Of a DNA stretch of 64,000 nucleotides, positions 11,801 to 23,712 are shown one piece after another (the first letter of the stretch is position 1; each line of letters opens with the position of its first letter). Origin of the DNA: Cylicocyclus nassatus. Lineage: Eukaryota > Nematoda > Chromadorea > Rhabditida > Strongylidae. Under the pieces are notes generated by a model, which did no database searches, was not told the DNA's origin, and was given only the letters and a program-made list of their open reading frames with translations. The stretch is taken from assembly GCA_958299035.1 (NCBI GenBank), contig CATQJL010000305.1, positions 60,404,486 to 60,468,485 of the forward strand, in the 5' to 3' direction. Both the position numbers and the translations under genes were made by a program.

Positions 11801-12931
11801 GATCTTAACTCTGATTTTTCTGCTGTATGTGAAGCACTTTTTCTCTGAAACAGTACACCTCTGATTAGAAAGTCAACGGAGTTGCACGCACATCTTTTTC
11901 TTTGGAGTGAGAACCCATGCAGTACTGCTCAGTTGTCCGAGTAGAAAAAAAAATGAACGACTCTTAGCCTTCGTGGACTTTCTCAAAATATGATAGCAGT
12001 GATATCATTATTGTTCTGTCAGACAGAGTCATTGAAGGTTGTTCATTTGACAGAGCCACTCATGCTTTACACTGAAATCCGCTTCGATCGAACTTTCAGG
12101 CAGAATATCATCAAGTAGAAGAACATTTTTAGCAAGAACAACTGTCCTTTCAGCTGATATTTGAAATCATGTGAGAATATCTGTGTACTATATCTAGAAT
12201 CATTCCATTTACGCGTAACTAAATTTTTAGTCTTACTTTAGTCTACAATCGGTTCTTTCAATATTTGCCCAAACACCACCATTTTTCGGAACTTTTACCA
12301 GCTTATTTACATAATCGTCAAACATATGGGAGATTGACCGATCTCATGCAAAACTTAATTTCATCTTTAGCCCTCTGAGTTCAAAATTTTAGGTAGATGG
12401 TAACAGTTTATCTCTTGGTAAAGCGGCATGGCAGACTTTTCCCAAAGCGCTTAAATTTCTTCGACTTTTCTTAACTTCTCTCATCTTTTCTCACACACGT
12501 TCCGTTTGGGTCTTAAGCATGCCGGGCTTCTGGACTAGCGCAAGACTAGGAAAAGGTGGGAAGAGAAAGAAGGTAAAAAGGTAAAGAAAAATTACGGAAA
12601 CTCTGGCGCTTTCTGGTGCTTTAAAGCGCTTGTGAGGCTTTTAAGCGCTCACTTTGGCACGTGCTTCGTTACAAGCACTAGGTCCCGATTTTGGGTTCAA
12701 AGCGGTATTCGTAAAATAAAACTTGAGATCAAAGCGGAATTCGTTTTCAAAATTCCTTTTGCCAACCTCGTGCCGGGCCCTGGTCATAATCCGCGATGAC
12801 AAGAGGTTTTCCTGAGTGGTTGGTTGTGCTGTCGTAAATAGTTTTGACAGCATAAACACACCTATTTGTCCGTCAACTCAAATACCATGATTCCTTTTCG
12901 ATTCTAACGCGCGATAGATTCTCCGCGCGTC
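8890..12931. other. Repeat remnants; no supported gene
   Basis: 9000-9340 is GC-richer, with the inverted counterpart of 5305-5343. The long open frame at 9756-10232 has no start context, no splice partner and no recognised domain, so I do not call it. 11100-11330 holds a diverged copy of the repeat at 8125-8350. 10300-11090 and 11400-12900 show AT-rich intergenic sequence in which I see nothing. Confidence 0.45.
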
Positions 12932-13865
12932 TCAGTGTGGTTTCATTCGCTTTGAGCAGTCCTCGCCTGCTTTTCCTCGTGCCAGCGAGATTGTTATCCC
13001 TTGGGTGTGGCTTCTCGCTAGAGGGAGGCTTGTGCACCAATTATCCATATAAGGTTTTGCCACAGTCCAGATGGCCATCTATGAGCTTCATAGCGACATC
13101 CTCCGCCACACTTCCTTCTCTAGATCAATGCTGTTTCCCCGCATACACTCATTTAATATGTATATCGGCCTCTAGTGCATAGCTCAAAGATTTTCTTTTT
13201 GTAATTGTGCCTTTTTGGGCATTTACTGGCGGAATACGATCTTCCCCTAAATGGAACCAAGGATTCGTTGACGCAAACTTTTCTTAGGGCTTGTACACTC
13301 CTTGGAACGGTTCATTCATTCCATTCACGAAGTTCTGACTTTTGTACAGCCTATTCTTTTGTCAGCCGTTCTTCAACAGCGAAATGGATATTTGTTAAAA
13401 GATCTTCACATTTGGCCCTTGCCATCACTTTGGCACCAATTGGGTTGCCTTCAAACACCACATCTGTAGACCTAATCGCGTAGCGAAGGCAGTCTTACGA
13501 TTCCCATTTGCATTGTCACAACAAAACAAAAACTGAGCTCCAATACTGATGTTTCTGTGCAAGAGGAACTCTTCTGTTTGCCTAACAATTTGTCTTCTTA
13601 GTGATGTTACCGAGTAAATCATCATCAACAAAAGCCGATAGAAATTAGTTGGCTCTGTACAATCGGCTCCAAAATCTGAGCACATCTCGGAGAAAGTGGT
13701 GAAAGTATGCATTTTGAAGCGCTGATATTCGCATTCTCTTTTCGACGTTATAGGAAGCATCGCCCTCTTCCGTCTCGCCTTCATCTGTCTTTTGTGTGTC
13801 GAATAACTGATCCTTTCTTCGGCGTCGGCTCGAGGACCCCTCTCTCCTTCATCACTGTCTATCAA
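12932..13865 (-). pseudogene. Dead piggyBac-type transposase
   Basis: Three minus-strand frames must be combined to follow a piggyBac transposase from N- to C-terminal side. 13425-13865 has EPTNFYRLLL and IVRQTEEF. Next comes IGAKVMARAKCEDLL followed by NIHFA, the usual LHFA region. Then VNESLVPFRGR (13230-13290), YTY, YAGKQ, EGSVAEDVAMKLI and DNWCTSLPLA (about 13030-13060). Frameshifts and several stops lie between them. The first catalytic aspartate, normally in DESLVPFRGR, is Asn here, while the Asp of the DNWxTS motif is kept. Family identity rests on the order of these motifs. No matching terminal repeats were identified at its edges. It is inactive. Confidence 0.8.
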
Positions 13866-14094
13866 AAATCGATCAAAGCTTTTTTTTCACCGTCCATGAT
13901 AAGGTCATGCTCCAATTATGCCCGACAAATCGAACCTATCACGTGATAATTTTGACCAACGTGACAAACCCGAGTGCCATATACCTGACAGATTAGATAT
14001 TTTTTGTGATCGTTAGCTCAAAATTATCTATTTATTTAATATTAGTCACATACTCAACGAAACCGTAGCGATCAAATAACTCATATCACTGTTA

Positions 14095-14292
14095 GGCCCC
14101 GGACAGACTTCACGCAATTTGATCGTCGCGACTGAATCGCGACGAGGCAACTGTTACATCATCATTCCATGCCGATCAACTTGCATTTCGGTTGTGATAC
14201 CTTTCCAGCCCGAAATTTTTGAATGTGAAATGAAAATGAATGGAAATGTCGGCGATTGAGTCGCGAAGATCAAATCGCGTCTGTCCGAAGCC
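14095..14292. mobile_element. PIF/Harbinger-like MITE, copy 1
   Basis: A 198-bp element begins GGCCCCGGACAGAC and ends GTCTGTCCGAAGCC. It is flanked on both sides by TTA (14092-14094 and 14293-14295), the 3-bp target size of PIF/Harbinger elements. A near-identical copy is at 52407-52608, and a diverged one at 37043-37271. Confidence 0.8.
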
Positions 14293-14295
14293 TTA

Positions 14296-14845
14296 TGAAA
14301 GTAAGCATCCTAGAAAATAGTCAGTGTTGCTGTGGCTTTTGAAGGTACAAGCTTACTTTTCGAACCTGATAAGCATCGGTTTGCAGTACCTCAATGTAGT
14401 GCCTTTTTGAAGCTCCACACCAAGTTTTAATTGCGATATTAGAAATCAGCATGTTGAATAACCTAAGATCACCCTGGTTTACATGGAGAATTCACTTAAA
14501 ATCATCATTGTCCCAAGTGGCAGACGAGCAAAAATGTGCCCTGTCGTCAAAGTATTAGTGAGATGTAGCATTACCTCAGAAAAGCTGTGGCTGCCACATC
14601 TTTCTAGAAGTTGTGTCACACCCATTATCACTTCCAAAGCACTTAAATATCTGTACATCGCTGCCACTGCTACACCTTCTTCTCTTTATAATAGAAATTT
14701 CGTTCCAAGTCCTTTTCTTTAGAGTAAGATAAAGTTGTTTTTTCTTCACAAGCAAGTGAAAAATACTGCGAAAATATTGGTCACGGTAACATGCTGGGTC
14801 TACGCTGCCACGTGAACGCAAGGGAAAGCAGCAAGAATAGATATT
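14296..14845. other. No gene seen
   Basis: Contains one diverged unit of the TACGGTA family near 14425-14470. Short overlapping open frames on both strands have no coding support. Confidence 0.4.
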
Positions 14846-15566
14846 CTTAGGGCCGCATGCACTAACATCCTCGCGGGGAGGGGATCGCAGCTTAAAAGGA
14901 AGCTTTATATTTCGAAACTCCAGATACCTGGATTTCACGTTGTGTACCCATCCGTAAGTATTTCTACTACCCTTCACTATGAACATGTTGAAGAGGAGCA
15001 AGAAGCTGTACGAACCGCATTTTCCAGCTTTTGTATGATCCCTGATGATCCCCGGCGCTTTTCTTTAAAGTCATTTTTCTTTCTCCGATGTTAACGAAAA
15101 CCTTCCAAAGTTGTACTGAACATCTAACACAATAGTGCTAAGCATGTTGCTGATAAGAACAAATGAAGTTTTGAAGTCATGAAATTTCCGATGATCCATA
15201 GGTCGAAATTTGAGGTTTACCGAAAAATTCGATTTTTCAAAAACTCATTTGTTCTCATCAGCAACATGCTTAGCACTGTTGTGTTAGATGTTCAGTACAG
15301 CTTTGGAAAGTTTTCGTTAACTTCGGAGAAAGAAAAATGACTTTAAAGAAAAGCGCCGGGGATCATCAGGGATCATACAAAAGCTGGGAAATGCGGTTCG
15401 TACACCTTCTCGCTCCTCTTCAACATGTTCATAGTGAAGGGTAGTAGGAATACTTACGGATAGGTACACAGCGTGAAATCCAGATATCTGGAGCTTCAGA
15501 ATATGAAGCTTTCTTTTGAGCTGCGATCCCCTCCCCGCGAGGATGTTAGTGCATGCGGCCCTTAGT
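14846..15566. mobile_element. 720-bp palindromic element
   Basis: The sequence from TTAGGGCCGCATGCACTAAC (14847) folds onto its inverted copy ending GCATGCGGCCCTTAG (15565). The centre is near 15208 and arms of about 330-360 bp include CATGTTGAAGAGGAGC and GCAACATGCTTAGCAC. Open frames seen inside are arm artefacts. A hAT-like MITE is inserted just past its right end. Confidence 0.85.
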
Positions 15567-15575
15567 AGCCTAAAC

Positions 15576-16037
15576 CAGTGGCGTACCGAAGGGGGAGGAC
15601 GGGGGGGGGGGGGCGCCCCCTCCCCGAGAATGGGTCGCGAAATTTTTGAAAGTTACTTATATGGGTTATAAAAACGTGCAAGGGACTTGTTTATATTTGT
15701 AAATAATTAAAATAATTTTTAAAAAATTTTAAAAATTCAAACTAGCCTTGTAAAAAAAATTTTTTCGGGGGCGTGGCGTTAGCCACGCCCCCTTTTTCCA
15801 GGTTTTTGGGGGTTGGAGACCGGCAGAAATTTTGAGAAGCACGCCTAAAATTCTTTCGGAGTGCTGGCTGACGCCACGCCCCCTTTTTCCAGATTTTAGG
15901 GGTTGGAGACCGGCAGAAATTTTGAGAAGCACCCCTAAAATTCTTTCGGAGTGCGTGGCTGACGCCACGCACCTTCATTTGAAATAAAATTTTTGTCGCC
16001 CCCCCCCCCCCGAGCGGAAATTCTGGGTACGCCACTG
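15576..16037. mobile_element. hAT-like MITE with 8-bp target duplication
   Basis: The element runs from CAGTGGCGTACC to GGTACGCCACTG. The 8-bp sequence GCCTAAAC is present on both sides (15568-15575 and 16038-16045), the target length of hAT transposons. Inside, a unit of about 95 bp (CCCCCTTTTTCCAG to GGCTGACGCCACG) is tandemly duplicated at about 15786-15972. Poly-G and poly-C tracts lie next to the two ends. Confidence 0.9.
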
Positions 16038-16045
16038 GCCTAAAC

Positions 16046-17170
16046 CTATAACTTTTACAGAAGTAATTTGAGCCCGATAACTCCTCTCTAGTCTAAGACA
16101 TTGAAAGCGAAAAATGGGACAAACAGGTTTTGGCCTGCTCCTAATTCCACAGTTGAGGTTATCTAGAGTAGGATTCCTAGTGTGAGCAACCAATTAGTAG
16201 TTCTTTGTAGTGCGGAAAAAATGCTGTCCCTCAAAATATAGTTAAAAAATCGGCCTAATTCACAGGTCTTTCCGATAAATTTGAGATAATCACCAAGATG
16301 TGGATATATTTTAGCATTTTACAAAAAAACTGACCTCAAAATTATACAAAGGGACCCGGCGGCGGATCTCTTTTCGCAGCCCATTTCATACCCAATCTTG
16401 CAACTACCCATTACAGATGTGGAAAAGTGTGAAGATTTTTGGGAAATTTTTTTGTTTGTTACACGAAATTGAGAAATCCTGTACTGGTTAAGGAATGTGG
16501 TAGTGGATACCAAAATATTTTAAAAGGGCCAGTCAGCAGTTGCACTAGTAGAAAAGCTGTGAATTTTTCTAACGAGAAAATGGCTGCGGCGCAGCATAGC
16601 GCGATCAGAAAACATGGCACAGAGACTAGGTATAATCGTTTATCGCTCCAAAATCGTGCTGTAGACAAAGTCCGATGCTCTTTTCATTATTCCTGTCACT
16701 TTTTGTTGTAATCTGGAACTTCGAATCATAGTATGGATCCAATTCGTTAAGCAAGCGCAGTCCTGACTCTCCTCTTTTCGAGAATTTTTGCGATTTGCGT
16801 GTGATACAATTTTCCTTATTTGGCCAATACAAGAATCACCAGTCCATAGTTCATCTACAGTGGGTACAGAATATTGGAGAACAGATCATGCGCTACATAC
16901 CAGCTCAATTTGAACCTTATATCAATGCTGGTGGTAAAGTTACGGTCCAAAATTGCGCTTGTATGCTATCGGCGCATCGTTAATGTTCGTGCGCGCCGTT
17001 ATCACTCGTTCATATGGACGGAAGCAAACAGTTTCAAATCAGACTTATCTTTATCTAATCTCAGGGATCTCGTCTACAAATGGAAATCAAAAACTACGGA
17101 TTTGCTTCATGTTTGAGGTATTTCAGGAGACAAGTTGGAGGGACAGTACTTTTTCCGCACCCTATATTAA
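16046..17170. other. No gene seen
   Basis: Open frames of 60-90 codons occur on both strands, overlapping and without consistent splice signals. No RNA gene, terminal repeat or protein family is recognised. Confidence 0.4.
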
Positions 17171-17378
17171 GTGCAAAAAGAAGTAATCAAAGGCAGCGTC
17201 CGGGCAGATACGAAAATGTAGAGTACAGGGGCGCCCATCCTGGTAAAAGCGAGCTATCCGCTTCGGAAGCAAATTGGTGCATTGCCAGTTGGGCAAGAGC
17301 CTTACCAAGACGGGCACCCTTGTACTCTACATATTCATATCTGTCCGGACACTGCCTTTGAACATCTTCTTTTTGCAC
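17171..17378. repeat. Inverted repeat containing AAAGGCAGCGTC ends
   Basis: GTGCAAAAAGAAG and AAAGGCAGCGTCCGGGCAGA, then TGTAGAGTACA, return inverted at 17300-17378. A further right end CCGGACGCTGCCTTTAAG lies at 17600-17617. This gives an outer 430-bp span comparable with the TTAA-flanked family at 32510, 35278 and 47458. Confidence 0.65.
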
Positions 17379-18120
17379 GCCCCGGCGACCGGGACGAATT
17401 AGTCCGATAAGAAAGAGTGCGCATACCGCACACAGTCAAGACATAGGGTCCCACAAAGACTCTGCGTCTTAACCTTGGCGGCAGGCGACAAAATCTAAAT
17501 CGAGAGCTTCTGGAAATGTTCATTTTCGGCGTTTTCGTGCCTTCCAAGCTCAGCGGCAGGAATAAGCCCGGGTAAGGTAAAAAATTCCATTCGAAGTTTT
17601 GCCCGGACGCTGCCTTTAAGCCACTTTTAAAACAAAGCTAACATGTTCGAAAATAACCATTTCACTTGGGCGGCCAGTATCTGAAAACCCCAGAATTCGC
17701 TGAAACTTGGCTCGCAGGTGTTATTTGCCATGCTGTTTACGAAAATGATGCTCCTATGCTTCTATGCTTTCTGTACGCAGACGATGGTAATTTACTAACT
17801 TGGCGTGATTGTGCTCTGTATAATGGATTTGTCTGATCTGACACATCTACCAAACCTCATGCTATTGCTAACATCAGCTAATCTCCCACTTAACCCCTCA
17901 ATACGACCCACAGTTGTGGCTGCTACACCTCACGAATGACCCTGATCGTCAGCTTGTCCAAGAAAATCAAAGGATCATTTCTGCATGTGTCATTTGCAAA
18001 ACAAGCGTATGATGATTTTGTAAGTGGCGCAAGCAAATTTTTTTGGAAATCGTAGTATTTGAATTAAACTAGTACTGTTTGCAATGTGTAAAAAAGCCTT
18101 GAATTTAGGAGAATTTATGT
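17379..18120. other. Repeat remnants; no gene
   Basis: 17410-17525 resembles 2165-2285 around ACTCTGCGTCTTAACCTTGG. A single diverged TACGGTA-family unit lies at 17690-17760. Nothing else is recognised. Confidence 0.45.
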
Positions 18121-18300
18121 AACGCATACACACATACGCACATACACACATACACACATACACACGTACACACATAAACACATACACAATACACACGTAC
18201 ACGCATACACACATGCACACATACACGCATACACACATACACACGTACACACATACACATACACACACAATACACACACACACTCACACACACACACACC
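18121..18300. repeat. Microsatellite of CACATA type
   Basis: An imperfect array of CACATA, CACGTA and CACACA units covers about 180 bp. The cysteine- and valine-rich open frames across it are repeat artefacts. Confidence 0.95.
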
Positions 18301-18933
18301 ACAAGGTGGGTGTCAAAAGCTCAAGCCCCTTTTTCCGGTATTTTTGAAAAGTCGCGAAACTCTGAACTGGACTTTTGCGTCAATAACCGCGAAATGGCGC
18401 CTGTTGATCCTCTCTTATTTATTTCAATAGGCGGCGTTTTTCCGCGCTGGTGCACATTCCCCCCCCCCTCTAAGATGAATAACACATTCTGACTCTTTCG
18501 AGTCTTTGCAAAAATAGGCAGGGAGGTTGGGACTCGCTGGGTGTGCTTGTTACTATGCCTCTATAAGTATTTCGGAGGGTAGACAGAGCCGACGCAAAAA
18601 CCTTGCTACGAAGCGCTCATCACACCCGATAAATCCCGACCGTTTCCTGGATGTCGACTGCAGCCCTTTCACAAGCCCCGTATACTTGTTCGCCAGACAG
18701 CGAACGCTTCTCTCGCACTGAGAGCGCCAGACGAAAGCCTTAATCAAACAGGTAATGACTTTGCTTTGTATTTCGAAGAAGTTTGCAGAATTTCCCAGCT
18801 TCCATTTTTTCTGATATACTAAAATTCGGAGCTGTGGAAGATATTTGCCAATTTATTCTGTCTTTGTTTCTTTATAAAAACTAACGCTATTCAGATGGGA
18901 AGCAAAAAAAATCTAAATTAATAGAAGGAGAAG

Positions 18934-19192
18934 TTGAAATTCCGAGATGTCGTAGAGGTTCGCAGAATCAAAAAGATCCGTTCAGTACCAAAAAGACAAA
19001 CACGATTGACAAAATCCTATTCCCCGTCATGTCATCGGAAAATTGTTCCTGGCTTTCTCACAAGGATGAATCCAAACTTTCTAGAAGCAATTCAAGATGA
19101 CCCATCAAAGCTGTTTACCCTTTTTTCAAAAATACTTTCAGGCCAGCTGCCACAATCAGAAAGCTATTTGAGTATTGCGCGATTATATGAAG
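18934..19192 (+). CDS. Candidate coding exon, unknown protein
   Basis: An ATG-initiated open segment of about 86 codons ends at a GTAAGC donor after ARLYE. It includes PGFLTRMNPNFLEAIQDD and SKILSGQLPQSESYLS, which looks globular and coding-like. I recognise no family and find no partner exon with confidence. The flanks (18301-18933, 19193-20380) are AT-rich with short repeats of the CGACTCTTTCGAGT type. Confidence 0.3.
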
Positions 19193-20380
19193 TAAGCTAT
19201 GGTAATTCTTTTAACCTCATTTTTTCGTTTTTTCAATTCTCAATTTTTTGATTATCATTTTCATAGCTCTGTTTCGAGACAAATTTGATGTTTTTTTTGA
19301 ATTTTTCATAAAATTTTGCGAATATCGACTTCGATTCCTTTCTAAATTTGATATCTTCCCAATATTTCAATTTCCATAAAGTTTTCAACTCTTCCGAAGT
19401 CTCATCAGAAGGGAACTTTTCGAAAGTTTGAAAGTTTCCACAATGTCATCGACGTCCTCGATTTCCGACAAAGATAGGAATTTTTCCCAACTTTTTCGAT
19501 TTCCAAAGAGTTACCGACTCTTTCGCTCTTTCGATTGTTAACATAAAATTGAAAATTTTCCGACTTTTTTAAAATTTCCACGAAGTTACCAATTTCTTTG
19601 AGTCTTAACAAAAAGGCAAGTTTCCCAGATCTATTTCTACAAATTATCGACTCTTTCGAGTCTCAACAAAAATTGACAGGGAGGCAAGCACTGTTGGGTG
19701 CGGCTGCTGTGGGTGGGTTCCCAACGCAGCTTTGGGGTTTGCATCTGCATATGTTGATGAGTTCGGTTGCTTCGTAGCAGGTCTTGCAACCATGCCCTTC
19801 ACCAACACCTCTCGCCGCTCCCTGGAAGTGAGACGGAAAACCCACAACGATGTTGTGCACTGGGTGCAGCCTCTGACAGGCCCCGTACATCGCGCTGCTT
19901 TGCTACCGCCGAGTTCCTCGCTTATGGATAGCGCAGTTGTTAAGGTCATACACTCCTTGCCTCTACAAATATTTGATAACGCCTACGAAAAAAGTCCTTG
20001 CCCTTTCAATACTGAAAATTTATCAAAGCATTGACAAATTTATAAGCCTTACTTGGTAATTTTTTGAAAGAGTATACATACGCACAGCATGTAAACATGT
20101 CCATTTTGCTTGAACTCAAATACATTTTTTCGAAAAGATTTCAACGTTACCTTAACGAAACACTCTGCAGACGTGGTTCATGCAATGATCCTCATTCATC
20201 TCTCCATTTTTATTTGCTTTTCAAGGCTCTTTATAAATCAAAAATGTGTTTTAAAGTTTGCTCTACAAAGTTAATGAGCTTATTTAAAAAAGTTTTTTAT
20301 TCTGTGTCCGTCCTCTTTCAGCAGCCTTTAGGATCATTAAGTGTGCATTTTGAATTTGTCTACTGCCCGGCAATAAAGCT

Positions 20381-20450
20381 GCACCAATCGGGAGTTGAAC
20401 CCGGTTCTTTACCATGGGAGGGTACAACGATACCGCTACACCATTGCTGC
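20381..20450 (-). pseudogene. Decayed tRNA-Gly(CCC)-like sequence
   Basis: Read on the minus strand it has an acceptor stem GCAGCAA/TTGGTGC with one mismatch, an A-box-like TGGTGTAGCGG, and a 7-nt anticodon loop CTCCCAT giving anticodon CCC. The B-box-like segment GGTTCAACTCC is followed by no clear T run. The anticodon and T stems each have a broken pair. This suggests a tRNA pseudogene or the head of a tRNA-derived repeat rather than a working gene. Confidence 0.55.
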
Positions 20451-20699
20451 TCACATTGAATTTCTCATAATATACGATCCTTCCATACCCCCTGCTTCTC
20501 ATGCCGTCTTGAGGTCTATACTCAGGAGTCCCAGCATCGTTACCACTTGAAGAAATAAAGAGTCCGCCATGCTTTCATTCACGTGAGTTTCCAAAAATTT
20601 TTCAACCATGATAATTCATAGCTCATCTGGCGAAAAAAAGTGGCTCTATAGTTTTTTGTTCGTCAGGGTTGCAAAGAGTGCAGTAAAAGATCTGGCAAA

Positions 20700-21180
20700 A
20701 GTGGTCTTTACGTGCTAGAACTTGGTGGCTCCCTTTGTATTTGGTCGGTTCCCAAAGCTCTGTCTTTTCTTTTTCGAAATTTGTAACTTTGCGCTATCTC
20801 AGCGAATTTGGTTTTTGTTAACTTCATTAGAATAAGCCTTTCGCCTTCGAATACTTGCTTTCCGAAATTCTGTTTCCCAGTGACCTGCTGAAAAATCTGA
20901 AATCGTAAGTACATGAGTTTTTTGACTTACAGTTGTCTTGACGTTTTTGTGAGAGGTTATGATTTTCCAGTAAAGTAAAGAAATTGGTCAATTTTGGTGG
21001 ATTCTATGATAAACTTAGGATTCATAACTTTTCACAGAGATGTCCAAACAGTGCAAACTTTTCACAGTTGTAAAAGACTAGGTCATGATTTGGTACTAAA
21101 GATTTCGGATCTTCCTGCAGCTTTAGTTTTTGTCGGCCTAACATAGATTGGAGCTTGAATAATTTTCTGCACCCAATCTC
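20700..21180. mobile_element. Mariner-like fold-back, diverged copy
   Basis: Segments such as TTTGTAACTTTGCGCTATCTC, GAAAAATCTGAAATCGTAAG and TTCATAACTTTTCACAGAGA match, in order, the element that starts at 63539. The sequence is roughly symmetrical about 20985. The terminal TTAGGTTGT is not preserved. Confidence 0.55.
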
Positions 21181-23233
21181 CCTGCAGGAAGTGTTCGGGA
21201 GAAATTAGCTAAGTTACTACTTCAAAGCAGAAGGTTTATTATTTTTGATAAAATCAAAGCAAATTTATAAAAAAAAACGAGCAGTTACGATTTTTGAAAA
21301 TTGAAGAACAGAACTCCTGAGCCGACCTAATTTATGCGAAGAAATTCACTATTGAGGGTTTATACCTTTAAAGTGCTCGTATAGGTGCAGCGGTAGGATT
21401 GTCCGTTTTACAACTTGAACTACAGCATCCCAACAAGGAGCTAGATGTTTGACAGAAGAAGGATGAGGATTCCGTTGGCACTTTCAGTTAAAAAGCTTGT
21501 TTTGAGACAAGGATAAAATTATCAAACTTTATTTTTCCACTTATTCAGCTTTACAGTTTTCGGTTCAGAATGGTCAAAACATAAATTACTTTTCAGCTGT
21601 GCTACTCACCTTTTCAGCGGGAGAGTTGCTGATGTTAACGCATGAGTGCTTCTACAGATTGAATCAATTAACAGTCAAAATTGGATTATTCATGATGTAC
21701 AATCTTGCATGGAAACCTCTAGTAAAGCGAAATTCTTTACTTTTTCCACTACAAGCTTCAAAGAAAACTTCTACACCATTCTGAATCTTCTGCTATTCTC
21801 ACTACCTCCTACCTCGGTGCTCTCCTCAAGACAAATAATAAATTCACAATTACACAGAGAGAACTTAGAGCTGAGATTTCTCGTTTACCTGCTAAGACCT
21901 CCATTTACAGTCCATCATTTACGACTTGATCTTATAGTTGAGAAGAAATTTAGCTTGAGAACTCCTATATTGCGCTGTTTTTGCAGCAGAAACATTAGCG
22001 AAAATTTGAATGCTTTGCCTAGATAGTTTCCTTTCTCAGCTGTGATAATTTTTTGCCCTTTTGCTTCTTATCTGGTTCACCGTAACTTTACTGTTCGATT
22101 GAATACCCCTGATACGCAAAATTTCAGATTCTAGCGTTGAAAATTCCATAAAAGCTCTACTTTGGGCAGTGCGTAGATGACAGAAAGAGACAGCATTTGT
22201 ATTTTGAATGAAAAGTTCATCGAATATTACACGTCGTGTGAGCGTTTTACAAAACTGATTTCTACGAGCGCTTTGCAGAAGAAGTTTTCTAAGATCTGTA
22301 CCGCGTGGTCCGCTACTTTAATTTTGGTTTCATGTTTATTTTAGGAACTGTAAAAGATGAGTGTATGTCGCGGATGACTGCCAGTTTAATGCAAGGTACA
22401 TCTTTCGCTTCGGATAACAATTTTGAAGGTGATGGCGTCTACTAACACTTTGTAAATCCATTCTCACACAAATGAGTTGAGCAGATCTCTTCAACTCTCC
22501 ACTCGAGAGATTTGCTATCAACGAATGCATTGCCAGGAGGATGTACGAAATGAAGAAAGACTGGTTCGCAAACGTACAGCTCTAAAGACTCTGTTTTCAA
22601 TATCAAAAGATGCAGCACTTTTGCATCACTTCGCAGCACGACGAAATACCAAAGAATTGCAATTTCGTTCATAATAAGATATTTCATATGTTCTAGAATT
22701 TTCACTATACGCATTTTGTGTGATCGCAACATCCTTAAGCTGCACATTAATATCTACAGAATTCGTTGAAGGTATGTTATAAGTCATTTTGAAGTACAGG
22801 TAACGCTTGCGACCCAGCGATAATAACGCAAAAGTAGTAGGATTCTTCCAGAGCAATACCAATTTTTGCTCCCGCTGATGATGAGTACGATGAAGTCGCT
22901 GTTTGGTTTTGAAGCAGCTTCATTAAAGGAACAAGCGAACATTGGAGTGGGGAAACCAATGAGATAATACACGTTTTATACGTGCTATCATTCCATCAGC
23001 TATGATAAGACAAGTTAACAAAAGTCTCCCTGAATTCTTAGCCTCATTCGCATGCTGCAATTCATCATAGTCGGAGCACTCATTTTCGAGATTATTCGCC
23101 TAGCAGGGCTACCTGACGCGTCAAGCGTGAAGTATTCAAAACCAGATGTAAGCTCTTTTTCAATAAGCACAGAGCACATGTATCCAAACCAATACTATTT
23201 TTCAAATGTGTTGGCAGACAAGAAACTGTATCG
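21181..23233. other. Unassigned sequence with overlapping open frames
   Basis: Frames of 60-125 codons lie at 21599-22026 (plus) and 22442-22862 (minus). They overlap one another in different frames and carry stops in any spliced reading I tried. No family is recognised. They may be remnants of a gene or transposon. Confidence 0.3.
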
Positions 23234-23492
23234 TCGAATCATTTGTAACTTAATATGTGTAGTGCACACTATACACGCTAACTGACGAACTGCAGAACCA
23301 GAACATGCTTATTTTCTGTGATTTCTCTTTCTTTCCTTATTTCTTTTGTTTTTGTTGGTTACATGTTAATCAGTAAAACACATTTCTACACTTTGTTAGG
23401 CTAGCAAATGTTTTACTGGAAAGTTACTAGTACGGGAGCCGTCGCTAATAGGGCTAGTGTGCAGTCTCACACATTAAGTTGCAAATGACTCG
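23234..23492. mobile_element. 259-bp MITE, copy 2
   Basis: Same length and order as the copy at 8631-8889, in the same orientation. The left end reads CGAATCATTTGTAACTTAAT and the right end TTGCAAATGACTCG. Confidence 0.85.
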
Positions 23493-23569
23493 AGGTTAAG
23501 CATAATGTGTTAAATTGGCACTTGTCAGTGAAGGTGATATTAGATATGATGCTGCGCGTTATTTTTCAG

Positions 23570-23712
23570 GAGAAGAAAACGGCTTGAAACAACTGAAGAG
23601 AGTCTACTCAAAAGCGAATGGAAATCCTTTGATTTTGATGTATAACAAGACAAATAAATATGCAGATAATCTAGCGCAGACGAGCCAACGATTTCACCCT
23701 ATAAAAATTCAG
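23570..23712 (+). CDS. Candidate coding exon, unknown protein
   Basis: A TTTTTCAG acceptor and a CAG/GTTTTT donor bound 47 full codons, including GLKQLKRVYSKANGNP and KYADNLAQTSQRFHPIK. The segment looks coding by composition and splice context. It follows a MITE by 78 bp. Family unknown. It and the candidate at 18934-19192 are on the same strand and could belong together, which I cannot show. Confidence 0.35.

Noticed and set aside
14576..15001. 141-codon frame on the minus strand
   Set aside because: It runs across the left arm of a palindromic element and has no coding signature.
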